Shown here one piece after another: positions 44,675 through 52,970 of a stretch of DNA of 64,000 bases (its first letter is position 1; every line of letters begins with the position of its first letter). Source of the stretch: Pseudomonadota bacterium. GTDB lineage: Bacteria > Pseudomonadota > Alphaproteobacteria > Rhizobiales > Beijerinckiaceae. The notes beneath the pieces were generated by a model. That model saw only the letters and a program-made list of their open reading frames with translations. It made no database searches and was not told the DNA's origin. Location: NCBI GenBank assembly GCA_023423995.1, contig JAFAEL010000092.1:40160-104159 (forward strand). Direction: 5' to 3'. The position numbers and the translations under genes are program-made.

Positions 44675-46390
44675 ATGAGGTTGTTGCGGCGCACGGCAGT
44701 GGAATCAGGCGTCGCGCCTTGGCTTACCGACGCCGAGCAGGGCCGGAAGCGGCTGCAGCGCCTCTACATGGTGGCAGCCGCAGGTCTTGCCGCGCTCGTG
44801 CCGCTGATCCTGTTCGCCGGTTTCTGGGTCCGCTCGGAGCTGAACAGGAGCGAGCGCGACGTCGAGAGCTATCTGTCTGCGCGCGCCTCGATGCTGTCGC
44901 GCCGCATCGATTCTTCTCTCGAACAGCAATTGCTGGCGCTGCGAGCCCTCTCGGCGCTCCCCGCCTTCGACGGTCCCGATCCGGATTTCACGGAAGCTTC
45001 GGCGCGCCTCTTGAGCATCATGCCGAACTGGACCGGGTTCGGCGTGGTCGATGCGGCGTCGGGACGAGTAATCTCGGGAGCACGGCCCGACTGGACGCCG
45101 GCTCAGGCCGCCCCGGTCCTGGCCGACATCAGCAAGACGCACCGGCCGGACATCACCGTCATCACGCCGGCCGGCCAGCGGGGAGAGCAGGCGCTTCTGG
45201 CCGTTCCGGTCGTACGGGACGATCGGGTGACGCTGGCGCTCCTCGCCACATTCGACATGTCCGAGTTGCAGCGGATCCTGCTCCTCGAGAGCCGGGATTC
45301 CGGACTGCTCCTGGCAATCTCGGACGGAGGAGATCGATTCCTGGCCCGATCCCAGGCGCCGGGCGCCGGAATCGGCGACGAAATCGCGGCGAGCTACCGG
45401 GAAGCCACCGCAGGACGAAACAGCGGCACGTTCCAGGGCAACTCACGGGACGGAAAGGAGATCTGGGGCGCCTTCGTGCGCTCCGACCTGACCGGCTGGG
45501 TCGCCTCGGCCGCGATCGATCGCGCCCAGATCGAGAACTTCTCGAAGCGATCGGTTTGGGCCACCACGGCGGCCGGCGCCCTCAGTCTCATCCTGGCCGG
45601 TATTCTCGCCGTCTTCATCGTCCACACGGTCATGGAGCGCCGCGTCAGCGAGGAGCGCCTCGCGGCGTCGCGGGCCCTCGGGGAACTCGACGCCAGATTG
45701 CTGAGGACCACGCAGGAAGCGCTCGGCGAGCAGCGCAAGGCCTCCTCCGAGCGGGAGGTGCTGCTGCGCGAGATCTACCATCGCGTGAAGAACAACCTGC
45801 AGATCGTGCAGAGCCTGCTGCGCCTCGGCTCGCGCGAGCTCAGCGCCGACCAGCGCGAGCCGTTCGAGAACGCCGTCCGGCGCATCGGCGCGATGGCCCG
45901 GGTCCACACTCTCCTCTACAACTCGCCCGATCTCGGCTCGATCGACTTCAAGGTCTACCTGGAGGAGCTGCTGCGCGAGATGTCCGACGCGTTCAGCGGC
46001 GAGGAGCGGGGCATCCAGTCCGAGCTCCACGCGGAATCGATGCGGGTTCCGCTCGACACGGCGGTCCCGCTTGCCTTCATCGCCGTCGAGCTCATGACGA
46101 ACGCCTACCGGCACGCTTTCCCGGAAGGCCGCCAGGGGCGCATCACCGTCGAGCTGAGGCGGGACGAGCCTTTCGGCATCCTCGTCATCAAGGATAACGG
46201 CGTCGGATTCGACCGGGCGGCGGCACCGCGCCGGAGGCTCGGCCTTACGATCGTGCGCAAGCTCGTCCAGCAGATCGGGGGAGGCTTGGAGGAGCCGGAT
46301 GATGGCTCCTCCTCGTTCGAGATCCGGTTCCCGCTCGATCACGTGGAGCGCGGAAACCTCAAGGATCTCAGGCTCGGCTCGATGGCTTGA
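44675..46390 (+). CDS. Membrane sensor histidine kinase, HisKA_2 type
   Basis: A 571-residue kinase with two membrane helices (about 30-50 and 300-325) bracketing a ~250-residue extracytoplasmic sensor domain, probably Cache-like. A cytoplasmic coiled coil leads to a HisKA_2 domain, whose phospho-acceptor His lies in LREIYHRVKNNLQIVQSLL (about 370), and an HATPase domain (VELMTNAYRHAF, KDNGVGFD). HisKA_2 kinases in alphaproteobacteria often feed the PhyR general stress response. No phyR, nepR or ecfG is adjacent, although an hsp20 gene follows. The ATG at 44675 precedes the first helix suitably. Confidence 0.87.
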   Translation: MRLLRRTAVESGVAPWLTDAEQGRKRLQRLYMVAAAGLAALVPLILFAGFWVRSELNRSERDVESYLSARASMLSRRIDSSLEQQLLALRALSALPAFDGPDPDFTEASARLLSIMPNWTGFGVVDAASGRVISGARPDWTPAQAAPVLADISKTHRPDITVITPAGQRGEQALLAVPVVRDDRVTLALLATFDMSELQRILLLESRDSGLLLAISDGGDRFLARSQAPGAGIGDEIAASYREATAGRNSGTFQGNSRDGKEIWGAFVRSDLTGWVASAAIDRAQIENFSKRSVWATTAAGALSLILAGILAVFIVHTVMERRVSEERLAASRALGELDARLLRTTQEALGEQRKASSEREVLLREIYHRVKNNLQIVQSLLRLGSRELSADQREPFENAVRRIGAMARVHTLLYNSPDLGSIDFKVYLEELLREMSDAFSGEERGIQSELHAESMRVPLDTAVPLAFIAVELMTNAYRHAFPEGRQGRITVELRRDEPFGILVIKDNGVGFDRAAAPRRRLGLTIVRKLVQQIGGGLEEPDDGSSSFEIRFPLDHVERGNLKDLRLGSMA

Positions 46391-46481
46391 TGTCGCCGGG
46401 CACGGCCCACATATCTGTCCGGTGTGGGACGGGGCGCCGTCAGGGCCCTGGTTCCACGAAGTGCCATGTGGGCTTCAACGT

Positions 46482-46910
46482 ATGTCTCGTGCTTCGCCGT
46501 TCGGGCACCCGTTTCTTCTCGGCTTCGACGAGATCGAGCAGACGCTCGACCGCATCGCGAAGGCGACCAGCGACGGATATCCTCCCTACAACATCGAACG
46601 TCTGCCTCGGACTTCCGAGGCTCCGGAACGACTGCGCATCATGCTTGCGGTCGCCGGGTTCACGCCGGAACAACTCGAGATCCACGTCGAGGAGAACCAG
46701 CTGGTCGTTCGCGGGCGGCAGATCGAGGACAAGACGCGCCAGTTCCTGCACCGCGGTATCGCGGCTCGCCAGTTCCAGCGCACCTTCCTACTCGCGGAAG
46801 GCATGGAGGTACTCGGGGCGGATCTTTCGAACGGACTTCTGTCGATTGATCTCGCCCGTCCGGAACCCGCACGCATAGCTCGTCGTATCGAGATTGTGTC
46901 GCGCGACTGA
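46482..46910 (+). CDS. Small heat-shock protein (Hsp20/alpha-crystallin family)
   Basis: ATP-independent holdase chaperone, 142 residues. The N-terminus (PFLLGFDEIEQTLDRI then GYPPYNIER) is typical of the alphaproteobacterial HspD/IbpA-like class. The alpha-crystallin domain spans about 45-130, with the GIAARQFQRTF and LSNGLLSIDLARPEP signatures, and a short C-terminal tail follows. No ROSE-type RNA thermometer was recognised in the ~90-base leader. Followed after 33 nt by its usual partner, a DUF1150 gene. Confidence 0.9.
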   Translation: MSRASPFGHPFLLGFDEIEQTLDRIAKATSDGYPPYNIERLPRTSEAPERLRIMLAVAGFTPEQLEIHVEENQLVVRGRQIEDKTRQFLHRGIAARQFQRTFLLAEGMEVLGADLSNGLLSIDLARPEPARIARRIEIVSRD

Positions 46911-46943
46911 GCGGGGGCCCAGCGTTCGAAAGGAGACACCTTA

Positions 46944-47213
46944 ATGTCGACCACCAACCATACTGCGCGATCGGGCTTCCATCTCGACCCCGGCGCCTTC
47001 GCGAGCCTTGGGGAAGGGCAGATCGCCTATGTGAAGCCGATGCGCTCGGACGAGGTGAAGCGCCTCTTCCCGCAGGCGCCTGACCTCGCCCCTGACCTCG
47101 AGCTCTTCGCGCTCCTGTCGGCGAGCGGCACGCCCATCCTGCTGACGGATTCGCGCGATGCCGCGCTGGCCAATGCGTGGGCGCAAGATTTGCGGACGGT
47201 CGGCCTCAACTGA
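46944..47213 (+). CDS. DUF1150 family protein
   Basis: Conserved alphaproteobacterial protein of 89 residues, unknown function, almost always next to a small heat-shock protein gene as here. The core GQIAYVKPMRSDEVKRLFPQ and the SGTPILLTDSRDAALANAW segment are characteristic. A strong AAAGGAGA ribosome-binding sequence precedes the ATG. Its 3' end overlaps the convergent alpha/beta hydrolase gene by 8 nt. Confidence 0.88.
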   Translation: MSTTNHTARSGFHLDPGAFASLGEGQIAYVKPMRSDEVKRLFPQAPDLAPDLELFALLSASGTPILLTDSRDAALANAWAQDLRTVGLN

Positions 47214-47991
47214 CTCGGCCGGTTTCGCGTCCGAGAACGGCCTCGACGGCTCGAAGGAGCCGCTCGAGGTCCTCCGGCCGGGAGAGCCGGTGGTCACCAT
47301 CCTTGATAAGCGTCAATTGGACGTTCTCACCCGGAAGCCGCTCGACGAAATGCATGGCGTGTTCCCAGGGCACGTCGGGGTCGCGCATGCCTTGCAGGAT
47401 GTGGACCGGGGCTCCAGTCTGGATCGGGCCGCCAAGGATGAGGTGCCCGCGCCCGTCCTCGATCAACTTTGCGGTAATCGGGTAGGGCTCCTCGGAATAG
47501 AGTGACGGGCGGCGATAGACCCCTTCCCGCACGATCGTGTCCCGTACATCCGCCGGGAATGCATCCCACATCAGCCGTTCCGTGAAGTCGATCGCCGGCG
47601 CGATCAGGACGAGCCCGGCCGGCCTTTCATCGCCACATTCGCGCGCTAGCTGCAGCGCCGCCAGGGTTGCGATCCAGGCACCCATCGATGAGCCGACCAG
47701 GATCGGCCTGCGGCGGGCATAGGCCCGAAGAACCGCCAGGCCTTCCTCCAGCCAGCGCGAGATGGTCCCATCGATGAACGAGCCCCCCGACTCGCCATGC
47801 CCGGAATAGTCGAAGCGCACGAAGGCCTGGTTCCGGCCCGCAGCCCAGGCGTCCAGCGCTTCCGCCTTGGTGGCGCGCATGTCGGACCGGAACCCGCCGA
47901 ACCAGACAACCGGGGGCGCTGCCCCCTCTCGCGCCAGAACGGCGATACGTCGCGCCTCGGCGCCCTCTCCGACCTCGATCCAAGACGTCAT
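47206..47991 (-). CDS. Alpha/beta hydrolase (serine hydrolase)
   Basis: Soluble serine hydrolase of about 261 residues; substrate unknown. The nucleophile elbow is VGSSMGAWIA (Ser about 100). The likely triad acid is Asp in MRDPDVPWEH and the His is in DGDHRLSRPED near the C-terminus. The oxyanion-hole region is WFGGFRSDM. The ATG at 47991 gives the normal domain length; the frame is open far upstream but that part has no similarity. Convergent with DUF1150. Confidence 0.86.
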   Translation of the reverse strand: MTSWIEVGEGAEARRIAVLAREGAAPPVVWFGGFRSDMRATKAEALDAWAAGRNQAFVRFDYSGHGESGGSFIDGTISRWLEEGLAVLRAYARRRPILVGSSMGAWIATLAALQLARECGDERPAGLVLIAPAIDFTERLMWDAFPADVRDTIVREGVYRRPSLYSEEPYPITAKLIEDGRGHLILGGPIQTGAPVHILQGMRDPDVPWEHAMHFVERLPGENVQLTLIKDGDHRLSRPEDLERLLRAVEAVLGRETGRVS

Positions 47992-48024
47992 GGTTAACCG
48001 AACCTCAACTCGCCGGGCCCAGGG

Positions 48025-49290
48025 TTGCCGCCTGATGCCAGCTTCCCTCACGCCTCTATACCCGTGATTACCGCCTTGCGATCGGGTTCGGCATTCCCGC
48101 GGTCGAGCGTCCACCCGCTCGCTGGCCGGACCATCCTCCAGATTATCCCCGAACTGGATGCCGGCGGCGCCGAGCGGACCGCCATCGACGTGGCCGCAGG
48201 CCTCGCCGATGTCGGCGCCCGTGCCCTCGTGGCCAGCGAAGGCGGACGGCTCGTCGGCGAGTTGCAGGCGCATGGCGGCGTCTGGATCCCATTCCCGGCC
48301 CGCACCAAGAACCCTTTCTCCATGCTGGCGAACGTGCGCAGGCTCGCGCGCATCGCCTATCACGAGCGCGCCGACCTCATTCACGCGCGGTCCCGCGCTC
48401 CCGCCTGGGTCGGGCTCGGTGCGGCTCGCGCCCTCGGAATTCCCTTCGTCACGACATTCCACGGCAGCTATGCCGGCCGCTCGGCCCCGAAGCGCCTCTA
48501 CAACTCCGTCATGGCAAGAGGCGATACCGTGATCGCCAACTCCGCCTTCACGGCCTCTCTCGTGAAATCGCTCTATGGGGCGGACGAGGAGCGGGTCGTC
48601 ACCCTCCAGCGCGGTACCGACCTCACCGAGTTCTCCCCGGCGGCCGTGTCGCCCGAGCGCGTCGACGCACTCAGGCGCAAATGGGAGGTCGCCCCGCACG
48701 AGCGGATCGTCCTGCTCGCGGCCCGGCTCACCGGCTGGAAGGGGCAGAAGGTCTTGATCGAGGCGGCCGCGCGCCTGCGTGACCGCGGGCATCGGGATCT
48801 CGTCTACATCCTGGCCGGCGACCACCAGGGCCGCGACGGCTATGTGAAAGAGCTCGACCGCCTGATCACCGATCGCGGCCTCGCCGGGACCGTGAGGCGG
48901 GTCGGACACTGCACGGACATGCCGGCCGCCTATCTCGCCGCCTCGGTCGTGACCGTCCCCTCGACGGAGCCGGAGGCCTTCGGCCGCGTCGCCGTCGAGT
49001 CGCAGGCGATGGGCACCCCCGTCGTGGTCTCCGATCTCGGGGCCGTTCCCGAAACCGTCCTCGCGCCCCCCGAGACCCCGGCCTCGGCCAGGACCGGTTG
49101 GCGCGTACCGGCTGGCGACCCCGATGCGCTGGCAGACGCGCTCGACGAGGTGATGGCGCTCGGGGCGAGCGCCCACGAGAGCCTCTCCCGCCGGGCCCGC
49201 GTGCATGTCGAGCAGCACTTTTCGCTCGAGACGATGATCTCGGGCACGCTTTCGGTCTATGGCGCTCTGCTCGCCAAACGGAACGGCTAG
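48025..49290 (+). CDS. Glycosyltransferase family 4
   Basis: GT-B glycosyltransferase of up to 421 residues. The N-terminal acceptor domain begins ILQIIPELDAGGAERTAID. The donor domain shows LLAARLTGWKGQKVLIEAA and the E-x7-E-type motif STEPEAFGRVAVESQAMGTPVV, typical of retaining GT4 enzymes. The true start may be the GTG at 48064 or later, because the first ~30 residues are not conserved in type. Probably makes surface polysaccharide or a glycolipid; acceptor unknown. Followed by a small membrane-protein gene 11 nt downstream. Confidence 0.86.
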   Translation: MPPDASFPHASIPVITALRSGSAFPRSSVHPLAGRTILQIIPELDAGGAERTAIDVAAGLADVGARALVASEGGRLVGELQAHGGVWIPFPARTKNPFSMLANVRRLARIAYHERADLIHARSRAPAWVGLGAARALGIPFVTTFHGSYAGRSAPKRLYNSVMARGDTVIANSAFTASLVKSLYGADEERVVTLQRGTDLTEFSPAAVSPERVDALRRKWEVAPHERIVLLAARLTGWKGQKVLIEAAARLRDRGHRDLVYILAGDHQGRDGYVKELDRLITDRGLAGTVRRVGHCTDMPAAYLAASVVTVPSTEPEAFGRVAVESQAMGTPVVVSDLGAVPETVLAPPETPASARTGWRVPAGDPDALADALDEVMALGASAHESLSRRARVHVEQHFSLETMISGTLSVYGALLAKRNG

Positions 49291-49301
49291 GAGAGAAACC
49301 C

Positions 49302-49568
49302 ATGGGCGCGAGCCTTCAGCGCATCTTCGGCGGCTCGCCGATCGCGGTGCTCTTCAAGCTGCTGTTCCTGTCACTCGTGATCGGCGCCATCATGGCAGGG
49401 TTCGGCTTCACGCCGACCACGCTGCCGAACCGCGTCGTCGCGGCCGTCCAATCGGTGCTCAACCTGGGCTTCGATGCCTTCCGGAACGCCGGCGCCTACA
49501 TCCTCACCGGCGCGATGGTCGTAGTGCCGATCTGGCTGCTGATGCGCCTCATGAGCGGCAAGCGCTGA
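49302..49568 (+). CDS. Small integral membrane protein (DUF6460-like)
   Basis: An 88-residue protein with two hydrophobic segments (about 15-38 and 64-82) separated by a short loop containing TPTTLPNRVV. It resembles small membrane proteins annotated DUF6460 in Rhizobiales; function unknown. AGGAGAG lies 9 nt before the ATG, and the gene directly follows the glycosyltransferase, so they are probably cotranscribed. Its stop lies in a 12-bp palindrome (49565-49576) that also holds the stop of the convergent gene. Confidence 0.72.
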   Translation: MGASLQRIFGGSPIAVLFKLLFLSLVIGAIMAGFGFTPTTLPNRVVAAVQSVLNLGFDAFRNAGAYILTGAMVVVPIWLLMRLMSGKR

Positions 49569-49572
49569 GCGC

Positions 49573-50328
49573 TCAGGCTCCGAGCACCTTCCAGACCCCG
49601 GAGGCCGTCGCGACAACCCGCTCGCCGACCTTGAGCTCGCATCGCAGGAAGATGAGCGAGCGGGTGAGCCGGACGACCTCGGCATACGCGACGACGAACT
49701 CGCCTTCCTTCGCGGCAGATAGGAAATGCGTGTCGAGTTGCACCGTCACCTGGCGGCGGCCGCCATTCGCCCGAAACGCCGTCAGCCCAAGCGTCTGGTC
49801 GGCAAAGGCCGTCAGCATGCCGCCATGCACGAGCCCGCTCTGGTTCAGATGCCGGGCCTCGGCCAGGAAGCCGTAGAGGCGCCTCTCGCCTTCGAGCTTG
49901 GTCCAGAACGGCCCGAGAAGTCCGACTAGGCCGGCCTCGGGCTTCGTCGTCCATCCCTCCGCGGCAGGATCGAAGGGAGCCGGCGCGCTGCCGAGCGCCG
50001 GAAGAATGACGTGCCCATCCTCGCCCAGCCGAAGCTTCTCGACCTTCCGCACGGCCCGTAGCGGCATCGCCCCATAGAGGTGCGGAAAGAGATCGCCGCC
50101 GCGCGACGGCTCGTAGCGCAGTCCCGGGCCGAGTGCCGTCTCGTCGACCGAAATCAGCAGCAGGCCGCTCTGGCCACGGAAGTGCTTCTCGGCCGTGCCG
50201 GCGAGTTGCCCGGCGGTCGAGAAATGAATGAACCCGTCCTGGACATCGACCGGCGCGCCCGCGAACTCGCCGACGCGCTCGGCGGCCCGCCAGAGCTCCT
50301 CAGGGCAAATTTTGTAGATGAGCCGCAT
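49573..50328 (-). CDS. Fusion protein: DUF952 domain plus PaaI-like hotdog thioesterase
   Basis: A single uninterrupted 251-residue frame. Residues 1-~112 match DUF952 (IYKICPEELWRAAE, DGFIHFSTAGQLAGTAEKHF, SRGGDLFPHLYG), a small domain usually found alone. Residues ~120-251 are a complete PaaI-type hotdog domain, with the active-site region NQSGLVHGGMLTAFADQTLG and the strand TVQLDTHFLSAAKEGEF. The hotdog half predicts acyl-CoA thioesterase activity; the DUF952 half has no known role. Either domain would normally be a free-standing gene. Confidence 0.85.
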   Translation of the reverse strand: MRLIYKICPEELWRAAERVGEFAGAPVDVQDGFIHFSTAGQLAGTAEKHFRGQSGLLLISVDETALGPGLRYEPSRGGDLFPHLYGAMPLRAVRKVEKLRLGEDGHVILPALGSAPAPFDPAAEGWTTKPEAGLVGLLGPFWTKLEGERRLYGFLAEARHLNQSGLVHGGMLTAFADQTLGLTAFRANGGRRQVTVQLDTHFLSAAKEGEFVVAYAEVVRLTRSLIFLRCELKVGERVVATASGVWKVLGA

Positions 50329-50428
50329 GCGCGCTTACGCCTTTCGGACGAATGCCTGTTGCATCGGCACCCCACCTGCCTTATTTTCCTAGATTAGGCC
50401 GATGTTCTCACGGCGCCAAGAGCAATCC

Positions 50429-51061
50429 ATGCTATCGCACGCACGAATCTGGGCCGCCATCGACCGTCTGGCCGAGCGCTACGGGCTATCGGCTTCGGGC
50501 CTCGCCCGCAAGGCGGGACTGGACGCGACCAGCTTCAACAAGTCCAAGCGGCAGGGTCCCGATGGCCGGGACCGCTGGCCCTCGACGGAGTCGGTGGCAA
50601 AGATCCTGGCCGCCACGGGGGCGAGCCTGGACGAGTTCATGCGCCTCATCGAGGACACCGAGCGTGCCGGCCGGCCCAAGGTCCCGCTCATCGGCATGGC
50701 CCAGGCGGGTGCCGGGCGCCTGTTCAACGAAGACGGAATGCCCACCGGCGGCCCCGGCTGGGAAGAGATCGAGTTTCCGGAATTCTCGAACGAGCGCGTC
50801 TTCGCGCTCGAGGTCCAGGGCGATTCGATGCGGCCCCTCTACCGGGAAGGCGACATCATCATCGTGTCGCCATCAGCGAGCGTGCGCCGTGGCGACCGCG
50901 TCGTCGTCCGCACGAAGGACGGCGAGGTCATGGCCAAGGAGCTCAAGCGCAAGACCCAGCGGAGCCTCGAGTTGCTCTCGCTGAATCCCGAGCACCCGGA
51001 CCGCGTGCTGCCGCTCAGCGATGTCGACTGGATGGCGCGGGTGATCTGGGCCCGCCAATAG
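50429..51061 (+). CDS. HTH transcriptional regulator with S24 (LexA/CI-like) peptidase domain
   Basis: Repressor-type protein of 210 residues. An N-terminal helix-turn-helix (about 5-65) is followed by a LexA/signal-peptidase-like domain. The catalytic Ser133 lies in VQGDSMRPL and Lys170 in VMAKELK, 37 residues apart, as in LexA. Ala-Gly pairs at 93-96 (QAGAG) could be the self-cleavage site. The ATG at 50429 fits the HTH start; an upstream ATG adds nine residues. It may respond to DNA damage or another RecA-linked signal, but targets are unknown. The family is widespread in Rhizobiales chromosomes, so it need not be phage derived. Confidence 0.85.
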   Translation: MLSHARIWAAIDRLAERYGLSASGLARKAGLDATSFNKSKRQGPDGRDRWPSTESVAKILAATGASLDEFMRLIEDTERAGRPKVPLIGMAQAGAGRLFNEDGMPTGGPGWEEIEFPEFSNERVFALEVQGDSMRPLYREGDIIIVSPSASVRRGDRVVVRTKDGEVMAKELKRKTQRSLELLSLNPEHPDRVLPLSDVDWMARVIWARQ

Positions 51062-51081
51062 GGCGGCGGGACAGCAGCCCC

Positions 51082-51627
51082 TTATTCAACTGGGCTATCA
51101 GGCCGAACGACGTCACGAAAGGCGGAAACGACGCCGTCATAAACTGGCCGCTTGAACGGAATGATCAGTTCCGGAAGGTTCTCGATTGGTTCCCAGCGCC
51201 AAGCCTCGAACTCGGCCTTGTGGCGGCCCCCGCCCGGCTTGAGGATGTCGATCTCCGAGTCGTCTCCCGTGAAGCGGAACGCGAACCACTTCTGAGTCTG
51301 CCCGCGATAGCGGCCGCGCCATGCCCGGCCGCTGATCTCGGGCGGAAGATCGTAAGCATACCAGTCGGGCGCCTCCGCCAGGAGCTCGGCTGACCGGACA
51401 CTGGTCTCCTCGTAGAGTTCACGAAACGCGGCCTGAAGGGGTTCCTCACCGGGATCGATCCCACCCTGAGGCATCTGCCAGGCATGCCTGTCGTCGACGT
51501 GCTCGGGCCCGGCGGAGCGCAGGCGGCGGCCGATGAAGACGAGCCCGTCGCGATTGACGAGCATGACGCCCACACAGGGGCGGTACGGGAGATCTGCCGG
51601 GGAAGTCACGCTGTGCGGCCGTTTCAT
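51082..51627 (-). CDS. rppH: RNA pyrophosphohydrolase (Nudix family)
   Basis: Removes pyrophosphate from 5'-triphosphorylated RNAs, starting mRNA decay. The 181-residue protein has [35 protein letters not shown] and the Nudix helix RELYEETS, with the catalytic Glu residues. QKWFAFRF and EFEAWRWEP are typical of RppH. Its start adjoins the end of the polysaccharide deacetylase gene, completing the alphaproteobacterial ctpA-deacetylase-rppH order. Confidence 0.93.
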   Translation of the reverse strand: MKRPHSVTSPADLPYRPCVGVMLVNRDGLVFIGRRLRSAGPEHVDDRHAWQMPQGGIDPGEEPLQAAFRELYEETSVRSAELLAEAPDWYAYDLPPEISGRAWRGRYRGQTQKWFAFRFTGDDSEIDILKPGGGRHKAEFEAWRWEPIENLPELIIPFKRPVYDGVVSAFRDVVRPDSPVE

Positions 51628-52871
51628 TATCGTGAGGCGCTAGCTGAGCCGGCGGCCCGCAGGGCAGCGCTTGCCGGCACGAGCAGGATGCCTCGCCCTT
51701 CCAGGTCCTTCGCCCAACGGGCTATCCGTTCTACCGACAGCGGCAGCGCGGTGGCCGTTCCTATGGCGATGCCACCCGTCCGCGCCGCGGTTTCCAGGCG
51801 CTCGAGCGCGCGATCGATAGCGTCCGGCCGTCCGCTTGCATCGAGTACGGCTTCGGCCCGGACGATCGGTGTCCCGCCCTTATAACCCGTCGCGACGGAG
51901 CGGGACGAGGAGCCGTCGTCGATGAAGCCCAGCCCCCGCGCCCCGACCTCCTTCAGGATCGGCGCGAGCGCCTGCGCGTCGGCCGTCAGCTTTCCGCCCA
52001 TATAGTTCATGACGCCCACAAATCCCGGAAACCGGCCCATGGCCCAGTGAAGATGCTCGGCGTTCTCGGCAGGCTTCGCCGCGGCCAGGAGCGTGTGCGG
52101 GCCGGGATCGCTGTCCGGGTAATCGAACGGCTCCATGGGGACCTGCAGCATGATCTCGTGCCCGTCTTCCCGGGCCTGCGTGACCAGGCGATCGAGATCC
52201 TGACCATAGGGCGCGAAGGCGAGGGTGACGGCCGGCGGCAACTTGGCGATCGCATCGAGCGTCCCGCTGCGGCTGATGCCCAGCCCCCCGATCACGATGG
52301 CGACCCGCGCTACGGGCTTGGCGCCGCCGGGCAGCCCGATGGCTGGCCGCGCATAGACGTCCAGGGGCCGTGCCCCATCCTGGCCGATCCGCGGCAGGTT
52401 GCCGAAGCGGGTCGGCTCGACGAGACGAGGGTCGGGCGCGCGATTGAGCGCGAGGGTGGCCTCGTCCGGCACCCGGACGATGATGGCCTGCGGTGCAGAG
52501 GAGCCATCCGGGCGCACGACGGATACGCCAGAGGCCTCTTCGACCGCGTCGGCCCGCTGTGTCCGCTCCGTGGCTCCCGGCTGAGGGTCCGACTTGCGCG
52601 GCGTCTCGGACGGCGTGGGAGGCCGGGTCGTGATCTCGACGGCCACCTTCGGCACCCCACCCTGGGGGTCACCGAAGAAGTAGAGATACCCCGCGACGAG
52701 CGCGACCAGCCCCGCGCAGACCGAGCCGGCGATCCGGATGCCCGTGCGTCCCGCCCCGCCCTCCCGGCGAGGGCGTGAGCGGCCCAGCGGGCGTGTCAGA
52801 TCGTCCGAGGTGGCGTCCAAGACAATCGGCCTGAGGGAGACGTGGGGGCGAGAGCACCCCCAGCGGTTCAC
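51627..52871 (-). CDS. Divergent polysaccharide deacetylase family protein
   Basis: Membrane-anchored member of the divergent polysaccharide deacetylase (YibQ-like) family, up to 414 residues. A basic N-terminus precedes one membrane helix (about 47-66), a Pro/Thr-rich linker, and a deacetylase-like barrel starting [14 protein letters not shown] and containing [19 protein letters not shown] and FIDDGSSS. The true start is uncertain: GTG at 52871 or the in-frame TTG at 52820. It lies between ctpA and rppH as in other Rhizobiales, suggesting a cell-envelope role. Enzymatic activity is unproven for the family. Confidence 0.86.
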   Translation of the reverse strand: MNRWGCSRPHVSLRPIVLDATSDDLTRPLGRSRPRREGGAGRTGIRIAGSVCAGLVALVAGYLYFFGDPQGGVPKVAVEITTRPPTPSETPRKSDPQPGATERTQRADAVEEASGVSVVRPDGSSAPQAIIVRVPDEATLALNRAPDPRLVEPTRFGNLPRIGQDGARPLDVYARPAIGLPGGAKPVARVAIVIGGLGISRSGTLDAIAKLPPAVTLAFAPYGQDLDRLVTQAREDGHEIMLQVPMEPFDYPDSDPGPHTLLAAAKPAENAEHLHWAMGRFPGFVGVMNYMGGKLTADAQALAPILKEVGARGLGFIDDGSSSRSVATGYKGGTPIVRAEAVLDASGRPDAIDRALERLETAARTGGIAIGTATALPLSVERIARWAKDLEGRGILLVPASAALRAAGSASASR

Positions 52872-52918
52872 GCCGAATCGGCGCAGCCCATCATGTCAGG
52901 CGCAATCAAGCCTTCAAC

Positions 52919-52961
52919 CCCGGCAATGAATTGCCGGGTGACCGAGCCTGGTGGGCTCGGT
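52919..52961 (-). terminator. Tandem hairpins between ctpA and the deacetylase gene
   Basis: Directly after the ctpA stop, the minus strand can form two perfect 8-bp hairpins in a row: ACCGAGCC/GGCTCGGT (52941-52961, 5-nt loop) and CCCGGCAA/TTGCCGGG (52919-52938, TGAA loop). A third short palindrome (CGCCGA/TCGGCG, 52871-52883) follows. They probably stop or stabilise the upstream operon transcript. Confidence 0.5.
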
Positions 52962-52970
52962 CCCGTCTGG

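Noticed and set aside
46387..46481. Possible ROSE-type RNA thermometer upstream of hsp20
   Set aside because: No AGGAG ribosome-binding site paired with the conserved ROSE stem could be found; only a short hairpin is present.
47206..49218. Very long minus-strand frame continuing upstream of the alpha/beta hydrolase
   Set aside because: Only the part after the ATG at 47991 resembles a hydrolase. The rest is antisense to the glycosyltransferase gene.
49565..49576. 12-bp perfect palindrome CTGAGCGCTCAG at convergent stops
   Set aside because: It has no loop, so it is a poor hairpin, and a single 12-bp palindrome can arise from two overlapping stop codons; noted but not called a terminator.
50429..51061. 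S24 repressor as evidence of a prophage
   Set aside because: No integrase, capsid, tail or lysis genes are nearby and the neighbours are core chromosomal genes.
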